Shown here piece after piece: positions 17,197-24,987 of a stretch of 48,827 nucleotides of DNA. The position numbers and the translations under genes are program-made. How positions within the stretch are numbered: position 1 is the stretch's first letter; each line of letters opens with the position of its first letter. The notes beneath the pieces were generated by a model that worked only from the letters and a program-made list of their open reading frames with translations, made no database searches and was not told the origin of the DNA. The stretch spans positions 1-48,827 of the forward strand of contig JAQYVV010000021.1 of assembly GCA_030145275.1 (NCBI GenBank), given 5' to 3'. The DNA is from Desulfurivibrionaceae bacterium (GTDB lineage: Bacteria; Desulfobacterota; Desulfobulbia; Desulfobulbales; VMSU01).

Positions 17197-17511
17197 ATGT
17201 CTCAATTTCCTGACAACTACAAGTGGATCACCGAGACCTTCGGTGAGGTTATGAGCGCCCATCAGAAACTTGGCAAGGAACTGCAAAATGCCGGTCCCTT
17301 AGATAGCAAAACCTCACAACTGATCAAGTTGGGCGCTGCCGCTGCAAGCCGCTCAGAGGGGGCGGTACACTCCCACATCAAAAGGGCCATCAAGGCTGGC
17401 GCCACACCGGAGGAAGTCTATCACACCCTCCTGCTTCTTGTCAGCACCGTTGGCTTTCCAACCATTGCCGCAGCTCTTTCTTGGGCCAGAGAGTACATCG
17501 AAAATGAGTAA
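17197..17511 (+). CDS. Carboxymuconolactone decarboxylase family protein lacking the redox cysteines
   Basis: 104 aa AhpD/CMD-like fold. The family helix is recognisable (RSEGAVHSHIKRAIKAGATPEEV, about residues 52-74). At the positions normally held by the CxxC pair it has Ser53 and Ala56, while His60 is retained. It is therefore unlikely to act as a peroxidase-type thiol protein; a decarboxylase-like or structural role is possible. An excellent AAAGGAGG site precedes the ATG. The TAA stop is the first three bases of family A repeat A4 (TAACTATTCAG). Confidence 0.85.
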   Translation: MSQFPDNYKWITETFGEVMSAHQKLGKELQNAGPLDSKTSQLIKLGAAAASRSEGAVHSHIKRAIKAGATPEEVYHTLLLLVSTVGFPTIAAALSWAREYIENE

Positions 17512-17668
17512 CTATTCAGGAGCACCCCATCTTCGCCCATTTCGGCCTTCTCAAATAGCACTAGTATTTTTCGAAGTCCCAGGTAAGCGACAGACTCCGA
17601 ATGAACAAATATGGGGCACTCCTAAACAGTTACATTTCGGAGTTAAGGGTAGTTTGCAGCCCAGCCTG
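17508..17668 (+). repeat. Family A dispersed repeat, copy A4, starting at the upstream stop codon
   Basis: It starts with GTAACTATTCAGG, where TAA is the stop of the CMD-family gene, then CACCCCATCTTCGCCC, a hairpin-like middle and a module-type unit at 17582-17599 (18 bases, two-base spacer), then CTAAACAGTTAC at 17622-17633 and GGAGTTAAGGGTA. The distal end is degraded and runs up to the start of the next small gene. Confidence 0.85.
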
Positions 17669-17681
17669 AAAAGGTGCGAAA

Positions 17682-17873
17682 ATGGGTGAGCTTACAGAAA
17701 AACAACGGGAAGTAGTTGAAGAGATGATTATGGGACAGGCGGTTGATGGCAGAATTGGATGCGGTAAGGCCAGGGGAATAGCCAAATCTCTGGGTCTGCC
17801 GATAAAATCGGTTGGAATAATTGCCGACGACCTAAGCATAAAGATCAGCCAATGCGAACTCGGCTGTTTTTAG
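17682..17873 (+). CDS. Small conserved-looking protein upstream of fdhD (63 aa), unknown function
   Basis: 63 aa. The sequence has an N-terminal helix (LTEKQREVVEEMIMG), a GRIGCGKARGIAKSLGL segment resembling a winged or helix-turn-helix helix pair, and ends in CELGCF with two cysteines. Short proteins with a similar C-terminal GCF signature next to FdhD and molybdopterin genes are, as far as I recall, common in anaerobic Deltaproteobacteria, which suggests a role in Mo/W enzyme maturation or its control. That role is inferred from position only. The TAG stop at 17871-17873 is the start of family B repeat B5 (TAGTGCCTTA). Confidence 0.7.
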   Translation: MGELTEKQREVVEEMIMGQAVDGRIGCGKARGIAKSLGLPIKSVGIIADDLSIKISQCELGCF

Positions 17874-18099
17874 TGCCTTAACGCTTAATTCCTGTCACTC
17901 AGTTCAGTACCCCCTCGGAGTCTAACGCTTACCTGAGGGGGATAAAAAACACGAAATACTAAAAAGTATTGTATCTATTCAGCGAAAATCGCAAAACTTA
18001 AGAGAACCCCCTAAGCACATCTGAATAGATACAAAGTATTTTGAAATAAACATGCTACACTCTACTGTTAAGGCACTTATTCCCGGTTTACCTGGGTTA
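17868..18099 (+). repeat. Family B dispersed repeat, copy B5, interrupted by other repeat pieces
   Basis: It begins TTTTAGTGCCTTA, whose TAG is the stop of the 63-aa gene, and ends CTGTTAAGGCACTTATTCCC. In between lie a module variant at 17916-17933 (18 bases) inside a CCCCCT/AGGGGG hairpin and the short element A5. It occupies nearly all of the 237-base gap before fdhD. Confidence 0.8.
17971..18032 (+). repeat. Short family A type element A5 with a 12-bp perfect inverted repeat
   Basis: Outer arms GTATCTATTCAG (17971-17982) and CTGAATAGATAC (18021-18032) are exactly complementary. The end AGCACATCTGAATAG matches the middle block of the larger family A copies. The fourth base of the stem differs from the TAACTATTCAG copies and its partner has changed accordingly. 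It lies inside B5. Confidence 0.8.
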
Positions 18100-18110
18100 A
18101 ACAAAAAATT

Positions 18111-18905
18111 ATGAAATCAGTCAGCGATTCACTTTTGATTCGGATAAACGGTGATACCTCGGAGGAAATACTCGACCAGGTTGCCGCTGAAACAGCCTGC
18201 ACGCTCATCGTAAATGGAGAGATTCTTGTCTCTCTTCTCTGCAGTCCCATTGAACTTGAAAATATGGCCTTAGGTTTTCTTCTTTCCGAAGGACTCTTGA
18301 GCGCCAGGGAGTCTCTTCAAGAAATAAGCCTTGACCAGAAAAATTCAATAGTCCGGGTTGTCTTAAAAGACCTGCCTGACGATTGGCAGGATGGTTTTCA
18401 TAAAAAAACCATCACCTCAGGATGCGGTAAAGGCATAACCTTTACCGATCCAAAAAAACTGCCGGGTCTCAATGTTCAAAGAGAGCCCATTCATCTGACT
18501 ACAAATCGGGTCAGAACCCTACTTTCTAATTTTAGAGAACAATCAAAACTGTATATTACGACAGGAGGGGTGCACAGTGCTGCCCTTGCCGATCATACAG
18601 GTATTATTCTCTTTTCCGAAGATATTGGCCGCCACAATGCCGTGGACAAGCTCATCGGCAAGGCATTCCTCAACTCCATCTCCATGCTGGACAAAATTCT
18701 CCTGTCCAGCGGCAGGATATCAGGGGAAATTATGACAAAAATAGTTCAAAACAAGATTCCCGTTCTTATTACCAGGACGGCCCCAACCTGCATGTCCATA
18801 AATTATGCCGAAGATAATGGTGTGACCCTCATTGGCTTTGCCCGGGGTAATAGGATGAATATTTATACCCACCCATGTGGCGTGGTTTTTGACAACCTAA
18901 CCTAA
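18111..18905 (+). CDS. fdhD: Formate dehydrogenase accessory sulfurtransferase FdhD
   Basis: 264 aa. FdhD passes sulfur from the cysteine desulfurase to the Mo/W-bis-MGD cofactor so that formate dehydrogenase becomes active. The motifs GGVHSAAL, EDIGRHNAVDKLIG, LSSGRISGEIM and TRTAPT are intact. At the active loop the sequence is TSGCGKG with one cysteine (about Cys105), where the E. coli protein has a CxxC pair; single-cysteine forms occur in the family. It heads a run of molybdopterin genes (moeA, moeA-PBP) on the same strand, each separated by repeat elements. Confidence 0.93.
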   Translation: MKSVSDSLLIRINGDTSEEILDQVAAETACTLIVNGEILVSLLCSPIELENMALGFLLSEGLLSARESLQEISLDQKNSIVRVVLKDLPDDWQDGFHKKTITSGCGKGITFTDPKKLPGLNVQREPIHLTTNRVRTLLSNFREQSKLYITTGGVHSAALADHTGIILFSEDIGRHNAVDKLIGKAFLNSISMLDKILLSSGRISGEIMTKIVQNKIPVLITRTAPTCMSINYAEDNGVTLIGFARGNRMNIYTHPCGVVFDNLT

Positions 18906-18951
18906 ATGTTCAGGTAGGGCTGTAAACTACCCACTCCTGTACAGTTACTAA
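18904..18951 (+). repeat. Family A fragment A6 between fdhD and moeA
   Basis: Short piece reading TGTTCAGGTAGGGCTG and ending TGTACAGTTACT, matching parts of the middle and distal blocks of family A. It fills most of the 63 bases between fdhD and moeA. Confidence 0.55.
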
Positions 18952-18968
18952 TTATAATTAAATCAACG

Positions 18969-20252
18969 ATGCAAAATAAGAAGACAAGCCAAAAGGACAT
19001 GCTGGGCCGTTCTGCCATTCTTCCCCTTAAAGTAGCCCTGGAGAAGCTGCGTCAGCATCTTGATCTGGTTGCCGCGACAGGTGAAGAAATTGTTCCACTT
19101 GAGGAGGGGCTCAACAGGTTCCTTGCTCAAGCCATTACCGCCGAAGAGGACCTGCCGCCCCATCCCCGCTCCACCATGGACGGGTTTGCAGTCAAAGCGG
19201 CAGATAGTTTTGGTGCGGCAGAAAGCCGACCGGTCTACCTGAAAATAAGTGGTGAGGTGCCCATGGGGACAATGCCCGGCTCAGGTCCTGCTAGTTTGGA
19301 GTGTTACAAGATTGCCACGGGAGGATTCTTGCCGCCAGGTACTGATGCGGTGATCATGCTTGAACACACCATCGAGGTAGACTCAACTCTCATTGAATTG
19401 ATTAAAGCGGTCTCTCCGGGGGAAAATGTCCTGGCAGCCGGTGATGACTTGCAAAAGGGAGATATTGTTCTTACCGCCGGCAAGAAACTGCGACCCCAAG
19501 AACTAGGTCTGTTGGCTGGACTTGGTTATACGAAGATAGCGGTTCATAAAAATATCCGGATCGGGATTTTTTCCACCGGTGATGAAATTGTGCCCTTTCA
19601 GGAAACACCAGGGCCCGGCAAGATCCGAGATATGAACGGAGTGAACCTGGGGGCCATGAGCAGGCAGCTGGGGGCTTCTCCTAAATATTACGGTATAGCT
19701 GCAGATGTTGAGAGTTCTTTTGCCGCTGTGATGCAAGAGGCCCTGGATGAAAATGATCTTGTTTTATTCTCGGGCAGCAGTTCCGTCGGTACCCGTGACC
19801 TTGGAGAGCAGATCATAGCCAGGCTGGCCGAGCCCGGGGTTATAGTTCATGGCGTTGCCATAAAGCCTGGAAAACCCGTCATAATTGCTTTTTCGGGAAA
19901 TAAGCCAATATTTGGCCTTCCTGGTCACCCTGTTTCGGCGGCCGTTGCCTTTGACCTTTTTGTCCGGCCAGCCATAACAGATCTGTCCGGCCAAAGAGGC
20001 CAACTATTGCCCCAAAAAAGGGTGGTTCAGGCACAATTAAAGAGAAACCTCAATTCAGCTGCGGGCCGAACTGACTTTGTAAGGATTCGTTTATCAAGCT
20101 CTCCTGAAGCTCAATCATATGAGGCGCACCCCGTCCTTGGCAAGTCTGGGGCCTTATCGACCATGGTTAAAGCGGACGGATATGTTATCATTGCAGAAAA
20201 TAGCCAAGGACTATACGAAGATGATACGGTGGATGTCTTTCTTTTTGATTGA
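18969..20252 (+). CDS. moeA: Molybdopterin molybdenumtransferase MoeA
   Basis: 427 aa. MoeA inserts molybdate (or tungstate) into adenylylated molybdopterin. The N-terminal PRSTMDGFAV motif is near residue 63, followed by the GGFLPPGTDAVIM segment, the MogA-like domain with IGIFSTGDE (about 196-204), IRDMNG, and SGSSSVGTRD (about 268-277), then KPGKPVI and the GLPGHPVSA motif (about 315). The C-terminal domain is complete. It is followed by a second MoeA fused to a binding-protein domain, so the cell has two MoeA-type proteins, perhaps for different metals or substrates. Confidence 0.96.
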   Translation: MQNKKTSQKDMLGRSAILPLKVALEKLRQHLDLVAATGEEIVPLEEGLNRFLAQAITAEEDLPPHPRSTMDGFAVKAADSFGAAESRPVYLKISGEVPMGTMPGSGPASLECYKIATGGFLPPGTDAVIMLEHTIEVDSTLIELIKAVSPGENVLAAGDDLQKGDIVLTAGKKLRPQELGLLAGLGYTKIAVHKNIRIGIFSTGDEIVPFQETPGPGKIRDMNGVNLGAMSRQLGASPKYYGIAADVESSFAAVMQEALDENDLVLFSGSSSVGTRDLGEQIIARLAEPGVIVHGVAIKPGKPVIIAFSGNKPIFGLPGHPVSAAVAFDLFVRPAITDLSGQRGQLLPQKRVVQAQLKRNLNSAAGRTDFVRIRLSSSPEAQSYEAHPVLGKSGALSTMVKADGYVIIAENSQGLYEDDTVDVFLFD

Positions 20253-20440
20253 TGCCGGGCAGATGTAACTATTCAGCTGTACCCCATCTGCGCCCGATTG
20301 GGCCTTTCAGCATACTGATGTATCGCTGAAAGGCCCAATCGAACACATCTGGAGCACATCTAAACAGTTACAATTCGGTGGTTATGCCCCTACCTGAATA
20401 GTTACAGGCAGAGAGCATAAATATTTTGAGAATTTAAAAG
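20253..20440. other. moeA to moeA-PBP gap occupied by repeat A7
   Basis: The 188 bases contain repeat A7 and a short AT-rich leader; there is no gene. Confidence 0.6.
20265..20405 (+). repeat. Family A dispersed repeat, copy A7 (no modules, strong hairpin)
   Basis: Outer arms GTAACTATTCAG (20265-20276) and CTGAATAGTTAC (20394-20405) are perfect complements. An inner perfect 17-bp stem lies at 20295-20311 and 20325-20341 (CGATTGGGCCTTTCAGC and its complement) with a 13-base loop. It has no 17-bp module and therefore serves as the 'empty' reference for copy A8. Confidence 0.92.
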
Positions 20441-22354
20441 ATGAGAAATATCTATATCAACAATATGCCTCTTTCCGAGGCCTTGGATCGATGGCAAAAG
20501 GCCGTCGCCGAACTTGCATTTCTGGCAAAAAGAGTGGACGAAGTTTTGGTGGACGATTCTCTGGGCAGAATTACCTCAGAACCTGTGTTTGCGGCCCACT
20601 CTTCCCCTTTTTACAATGCCGCCGCCATGGATGGTATTGCGGTCCGTTTTGCTGACACCGTAGGCGCAAGTGAATCGCAGCCTGTTTTCCTCTCTCAGGA
20701 GCAATACAAGGAGATTAACACTGGCAATGAGATCTTAGAAGGATATGACGCCGTCATAATGATCGAGGATGTACATCAGCTGCAAAACGGGGTTGAGATT
20801 ATCAGTTCGGCAAATCCATGGCAGCACATACGCACCATTGGTGAAGATATTGTCGCCACAGAGCTCATCCTGCCGGAAGGCCACCAGATTCGGCCAATTG
20901 ACATTGGAGCCATGCTGGCCACCGGAGTCAGCACCATTTCCGTACATGCAATTCCTTCAGTGCTTGTCATTCCCACCGGCAGTGATGTTGTGCAGCCCGG
21001 TGAGGCAATTCGCCCCGGCAATATTATCGAGTTTAACTCCAGAATTCTGGCGGGTTATCTGTCTGAATGGGGAGCGAAGGCGGAGCGCGGTCAGATAGTT
21101 ATGGACGATCCTGAGGCCATCAAGAGCGCTCTGCTCAAAGCGACTGCCAGCCATGATCTGGTCATTATAAATGCGGGGGCTTCGGCCGGCTCAAAAGATT
21201 TCACCGCCCAGGTCCTTGGAGAAATAGGTGAAATAGTTGTGCACGGGGTCAATATTAAGCCTGGAAAACCGGTAATCTTGGCAATTGTTCAGGGTAAGCC
21301 GGTCATAGGATTGCCCGGTTATCCGGTTTCAGCCGTCCTGACCATGCGCCTTTTTGTCAAAGAGCTTATTTTTGCAGCTCTTGGCAAGGAAACGGAGAAA
21401 ACCTCCCAGATTGAAGCAATTCTCTCCCGCCCCCTCTCTTCCAAAATGGGGGTCGAGGATTTTGTTAGGGTAAAGCTGGGTCGTGTCGGCAACAACTTGA
21501 TGGCAACACCGTCTGGGCGAGGTGCCGGACAAGTTATGTCACTTGTGCTGGCCGATGCTATTCTGACCGTGCCGGCAGGAAGTGAGGGGATAGGCGCTGA
21601 AGAAAAGATTTTGGTGGAACTTCTGAGGCCACTTTCCGAAGTGGAAAACACCCTTGTTTTCATCGGCAGCCATGACAATATTTTAGATGTCCTTGCCAAT
21701 ATGCTGCATCTGTATCGTCCTGTTATTCGGCTCTCTTCTGCCCATGTTGGCAGTATGGGCGGCATAATGGCCATCCGCAGAGGTGAAGCTCACATAGCTG
21801 GCACCCACCTCATTGACGAGGCAAGCGGTGAATACAATGTTCCCTTCATAAAGCAATATCTTGGCAGCCTGCCTTTGCAGTTGATTAATTTAGCTTATCG
21901 TGAGCAGGGCCTTTTGGTGCCAAAAGGGAATCCGAAAAACATTAAAGGGTTTGAGGATCTGGCAAGAGACGATGTCTTCTTTATTAACCGGCAGCGTGGG
22001 GCCGGCACCAGGATTTTGACCGACCTCAACCTCAAGAAATTGGTTATTGATCCGGGAAAGATTAATGGCTATGAGCGTGAAGAGTACACCCATATGAACA
22101 TTGCCTCAGCGGTGGCCTCAGAATCAGCAGATACGGGACTGGCAATCAGGGCTGCGGCAATCGCCCTTGGCCTTGATTTTATCCCGGTTGCACAGGAGAG
22201 ATACGATATTATTGTTCCGGCATCACTTCGTGATGACTACAGGGTGACGGCCCTTTTTGAGACCATTCGCAATAACAATAAATTTAAACAAACGGTGCAA
22301 AACCTTGGCGGCTACGATTTACAAAGCTGTGGTTCGGTCATGTATGAACAATAA
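20441..22354 (+). CDS. MoeA fused to a periplasmic-binding-protein-like domain
   Basis: 637 aa. Residues 1 to about 405 form a full MoeA (NAAAMDGIAV, EFNSRI, NAGASAGSKDF, KPGKPVI, GLPGYPVSAV). The rest (about 410-637) is a PBP-like domain similar to those of LysR/ModE-type binding proteins: FIGSHDNILDVLANML, AHVGSMGGIMAIRRGEAHIAGTHL, INRQRGAGTRIL. No signal peptide exists, so the domain acts in the cytoplasm, probably sensing or delivering the oxyanion. Such fusions are widespread in anaerobic bacteria and archaea. It closes the Mo block that starts with the 63-aa gene. The end is followed at once by repeat A8. Confidence 0.93.
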   Translation: MRNIYINNMPLSEALDRWQKAVAELAFLAKRVDEVLVDDSLGRITSEPVFAAHSSPFYNAAAMDGIAVRFADTVGASESQPVFLSQEQYKEINTGNEILEGYDAVIMIEDVHQLQNGVEIISSANPWQHIRTIGEDIVATELILPEGHQIRPIDIGAMLATGVSTISVHAIPSVLVIPTGSDVVQPGEAIRPGNIIEFNSRILAGYLSEWGAKAERGQIVMDDPEAIKSALLKATASHDLVIINAGASAGSKDFTAQVLGEIGEIVVHGVNIKPGKPVILAIVQGKPVIGLPGYPVSAVLTMRLFVKELIFAALGKETEKTSQIEAILSRPLSSKMGVEDFVRVKLGRVGNNLMATPSGRGAGQVMSLVLADAILTVPAGSEGIGAEEKILVELLRPLSEVENTLVFIGSHDNILDVLANMLHLYRPVIRLSSAHVGSMGGIMAIRRGEAHIAGTHLIDEASGEYNVPFIKQYLGSLPLQLINLAYREQGLLVPKGNPKNIKGFEDLARDDVFFINRQRGAGTRILTDLNLKKLVIDPGKINGYEREEYTHMNIASAVASESADTGLAIRAAAIALGLDFIPVAQERYDIIVPASLRDDYRVTALFETIRNNNKFKQTVQNLGGYDLQSCGSVMYEQ

Positions 22355-22355
22355 T

Positions 22356-22591
22356 GTAACTGTTTAGCTGCACCCCATCCGGAGTCTGCGCTTACCTGCG
22401 CGCGCCCAACGGAAGTACCCTTGGGGTGCGAACAGGACTTCCAGCATACCGATGTATCGAAGTCTCACCTTGTTCGCTTATCTGCTGGAAGTCCTGTTCA
22501 CACACACCCGGAGTCTACGCTTACCTGGGGCACATCTAAACAGTTACAATTCGGTGGTTATGCCAGTTTTTGGGCCCTACCTGAATAGTTA
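22356..22591 (+). repeat. Family A dispersed repeat, copy A8 (three module insertions)
   Basis: Outer arms GTAACTGTTTAG (22356-22367) and CTAAACAGTTAC (22536-22547) are perfect complements. An inner 17-bp perfect stem lies at 22430-22446 and 22483-22499 (GAACAGGACTTCCAGCA and complement), with a completely different sequence from the A7 stem. Modules at 22380-22396 and 22509-22525 are 17 bases each, and a longer 25-base variant at 22458-22482 sits in the hairpin loop. The distal block is TCGGTGGTTATGCC to CTGAATAGTTA as in A7. Confidence 0.92.
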
Positions 22592-22604
22592 GCAATAATA
22601 AATA

Positions 22605-23870
22605 TTAGCCAAACATCCCTTTCAGGGTAAAAAAGAAAAACATCGCCAAAACTGCACCGATGGGCAGGGTTACTACCCATGAAATAACGATATTTAGAAC
22701 GACTCTTAAATCGATTGCGCCGATGCCCCGGGCCAAGCCGACACCCAGTACGGAGCCGACCAGGATATGGGTGGTGGAAACGGGTAGTCCAGTACGGGAA
22801 GCAAGGACAACCGTGGTTGCTGCCGCTAATTCTGCACAAAAGCCACTTGATGGCGTCAGTTCTGTGATTTTCTTGCCGACCGTAAGCATGACCCTGTAGC
22901 CCATAGTAATAAGGCCAAGGACAATACCACAACCACCAAGCAGTAATACCCAGATAGGCATCCTCGATTCTTGCATAACTTCCCCACCCGAATTGACAAT
23001 ACTTATAACGGCCGCCAATGGGCCAATTCCATTGGCCACATCGTTTGAACCATGGGCAAAAGCCATGGCGCAGGCAGTAAAAAGCATCATGGGGGTGAAA
23101 ACTTTTTCAACCGCTGCAAAGTGATGCCGTCTTCTGGTAGCCGGATCCTCTTTCACCTTGCGAATAAAGAGCCAGCCAATGGAGGCTGCCAAAGCACCGC
23201 ATGCTATGGCAGCAACGAAACTCTGAGGGCCGCTCATATCAATATCAAGGTGCTTTAGCCCTTTAAAAAGAGTGACCAGCGAAATCATAAAACCAACCAG
23301 GAATATGTAATAGGGGGCATATTTTTTGGCGTTTTTCAAAGGATCTTCCGTATCAAAGATGAGTTTCCTTGTACTCATAACCAGCAAAAAAGCAATGGTT
23401 CCGCCGACCGCCGGTGAAATAATCCAGCTGCCAACAACCTTACCTACCTTTCCCCACTTAACGGCCTCGGGACTGATACCGACAATGGCAAAGCCTATCA
23501 AGGCACCGATAATAGAATGAGTGGTGGAGACGGGCCAGCCTTTGTTTGATGCTATCATCAACCAGCAGGCCGCAGCAAGGAGAGATGCCAGCATGCCGTA
23601 AACTAGAATTTCCGGTGTTGCAACAATACTGCTTGGATCTATAATTCCTTTACGTATTGTATTTGTAACATGGCCACCAGCTAAAACAGCTCCAGCAAAC
23701 TCAAAAACAATGGCGATAAAGATAGCCTGTTTAACTGAAACCGCACCAGCCCCGACGGACGTTCCCATGGCGTTTGCCAGGTCATTAGCCCCAACGCCCC
23801 AAGTCATGTAGAGGCCAAAAATAATGGCTAGGATGATCATGTATGTTCCGTACGCTGCAATAATTTCCAC
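22605..23870 (-). CDS. pit: Inorganic phosphate transporter, PiT family
   Basis: 421 aa low-affinity phosphate:cation symporter with about ten membrane segments. The two family signatures are present in inverted-repeat halves: GANDLANAMGTSVGAGAV near residue 27 and HGSNDVANGIGPLAAV near 292, each with a STTHSIIGALIGF or STTHILVGSVLGV motif. I chose the GTG at 23870, which follows GGGGAGAAAAA at ideal distance and gives MEIIAAYGTYM; a longer frame would run into the preceding PhoU-like gene. It lies 10 bases after that gene, so the pair is an operon. Confidence 0.92.
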   Translation of the reverse strand: MEIIAAYGTYMIILAIIFGLYMTWGVGANDLANAMGTSVGAGAVSVKQAIFIAIVFEFAGAVLAGGHVTNTIRKGIIDPSSIVATPEILVYGMLASLLAAACWLMIASNKGWPVSTTHSIIGALIGFAIVGISPEAVKWGKVGKVVGSWIISPAVGGTIAFLLVMSTRKLIFDTEDPLKNAKKYAPYYIFLVGFMISLVTLFKGLKHLDIDMSGPQSFVAAIACGALAASIGWLFIRKVKEDPATRRRHHFAAVEKVFTPMMLFTACAMAFAHGSNDVANGIGPLAAVISIVNSGGEVMQESRMPIWVLLLGGCGIVLGLITMGYRVMLTVGKKITELTPSSGFCAELAAATTVVLASRTGLPVSTTHILVGSVLGVGLARGIGAIDLRVVLNIVISWVVTLPIGAVLAMFFFFTLKGMFG

Positions 23871-23880
23871 TTTTTCTCCC

Positions 23881-24570
23881 CTATTTAGACATGAACAACA
23901 GGACGCGGTCGCCCATGTCTTCAGCATCATTGGATATATTACCCAGATGTTCGAGAATCTTATACCAGAACATTACGTTCACTGGGTCCATTGTTTTCTC
24001 AATGGAAAAAAGATTCCGATTGATTTTTAGGAGCAAGTTGTCAATGTTGTTTTCCTCTCTCCTAACAGTGGCAATCATCTCTTTGACCATATTTCGCTCC
24101 CGTGACACCCCAAAACCTACAACCAGAAGCTCATCTAGTTCTTCGATCATCTTTAAGGCCTGTAAGGTTATTGCCATAACCGCCTCGAGAAGATCATCGA
24201 GGTGTTTTTTGAGCTCTTCAGGCACCTCCATCTCTCTTGAGAGAAGAATAAGACCTATACTCTCGGCGTTGTCGGCAAGAGAATCCTGGTGACTAATCAG
24301 ACTAAGAAGATCCCGCCTCGCCACAGGCAAAAGTAATGTTGCTGGCATGTGCAGGCGGAAACTGCTTTTTATCATGTCTGCCTCAGTTTCCAAATTGCTG
24401 ATCTGCTCAGCTATTTCGACAATTTGCTCCTGCTGTCTCTCAAACAGGGCATCAAACAGCGAGGGGATAAGCGCTACACAGGTAAAAACTTTACGCATAT
24501 GGGCCTGGATCGGTTCAAAGGGAGATCTACGTAATAACCCTGCCAATGGATTGGTCGTCCTTATAGCCAT
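23881..24570 (-). CDS. PhoU-like DUF47 family protein, partner of the phosphate transporter
   Basis: 229 aa all-helical protein of the DUF47/TIGR00153 family (Pit accessory). The sequence contains many heptad-like helices with acidic residues (EQIVEIAEQISNLETEADMIKSSFR, and RREENNIDNLLLKINRNLFSIEKTMDPV), the type that binds metal clusters in PhoU. Such genes nearly always accompany pit and modulate transport. Full length; it starts an operon with pit on the minus strand. Confidence 0.9.
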   Translation of the reverse strand: MAIRTTNPLAGLLRRSPFEPIQAHMRKVFTCVALIPSLFDALFERQQEQIVEIAEQISNLETEADMIKSSFRLHMPATLLLPVARRDLLSLISHQDSLADNAESIGLILLSREMEVPEELKKHLDDLLEAVMAITLQALKMIEELDELLVVGFGVSRERNMVKEMIATVRREENNIDNLLLKINRNLFSIEKTMDPVNVMFWYKILEHLGNISNDAEDMGDRVLLFMSK

Positions 24571-24783
24571 GCTGGTGTCCTCTTTATTGTTAGCGTGTCA
24601 AAAAAAGAATTATATGAAATAAAATACCACAAAGTGCAACCATTAACATAATAAAATTATTAAATTGTTCCGTACCACTTTGGTGCTTATTATTGAAATA
24701 CGCTGGACTTAGATTCACATTGTTTTTTAGCTTTTCGTGTTTTTTATGGAAGAAATTATGCGATAAGGCACTAAAAAGGAGAT
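24571..24783. other. 213-base divergent intergenic region
   Basis: AT-rich space between the PhoU-like gene and the 32-aa peptide gene. It contains fragments recalling family B: CGTGTTTTTTATGGA (24737-24751), also present inside copy B4, and GATAAGGCACTAAAA (24761-24775). A complete B element was not recognised. Confidence 0.5.
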
Positions 24784-24882
24784 ATGATGAAAGACATCAT
24801 CTTAATAGCTACGGCAATTGCCATTGCCTCACTTGCCCTCTGGCTATTTTCCAAGAAAAAGGTAGAGTATTGTTCTCCCTGA
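24784..24882 (+). CDS. 32-aa single-span membrane peptide
   Basis: Two adjacent ATG codons (24784 and 24787) follow AAAAAGGAGAT, a good ribosome binding site. The translation has a charged start (MMKD), an 18-residue hydrophobic segment rich in Ala, Ile and Leu, and a basic end (SKKKVEYCSP). The reading frame is closed 14 bases before a strong terminator, which suggests a discrete transcript. No family is recognised. Short hydrophobic peptides with this layout include regulatory membrane peptides and type I toxins; neither is shown here. Confidence 0.5.
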   Translation: MMKDIILIATAIAIASLALWLFSKKKVEYCSP

Positions 24883-24895
24883 CTTCTTATCTATG

Positions 24896-24925
24896 GAGCC
24901 CTAGGTGTGGGGCTCGGTTCTTTTT
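24896..24925 (+). terminator. Rho-independent terminator after the 32-aa peptide gene
   Basis: Stem GAGCCC (24896-24901) and GGGCTC (24910-24915) with an 8-base loop, followed by a T-rich run GGTTCTTTTT. It lies 14 bases after the peptide stop and 60 bases before mtnA. Confidence 0.65.
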
Positions 24926-24987
24926 ACCTTTTAAAATTTATATTTTAGTACTGCCCAGAGTCCAGTTTGTCTGGGCCAAAGGAACAT

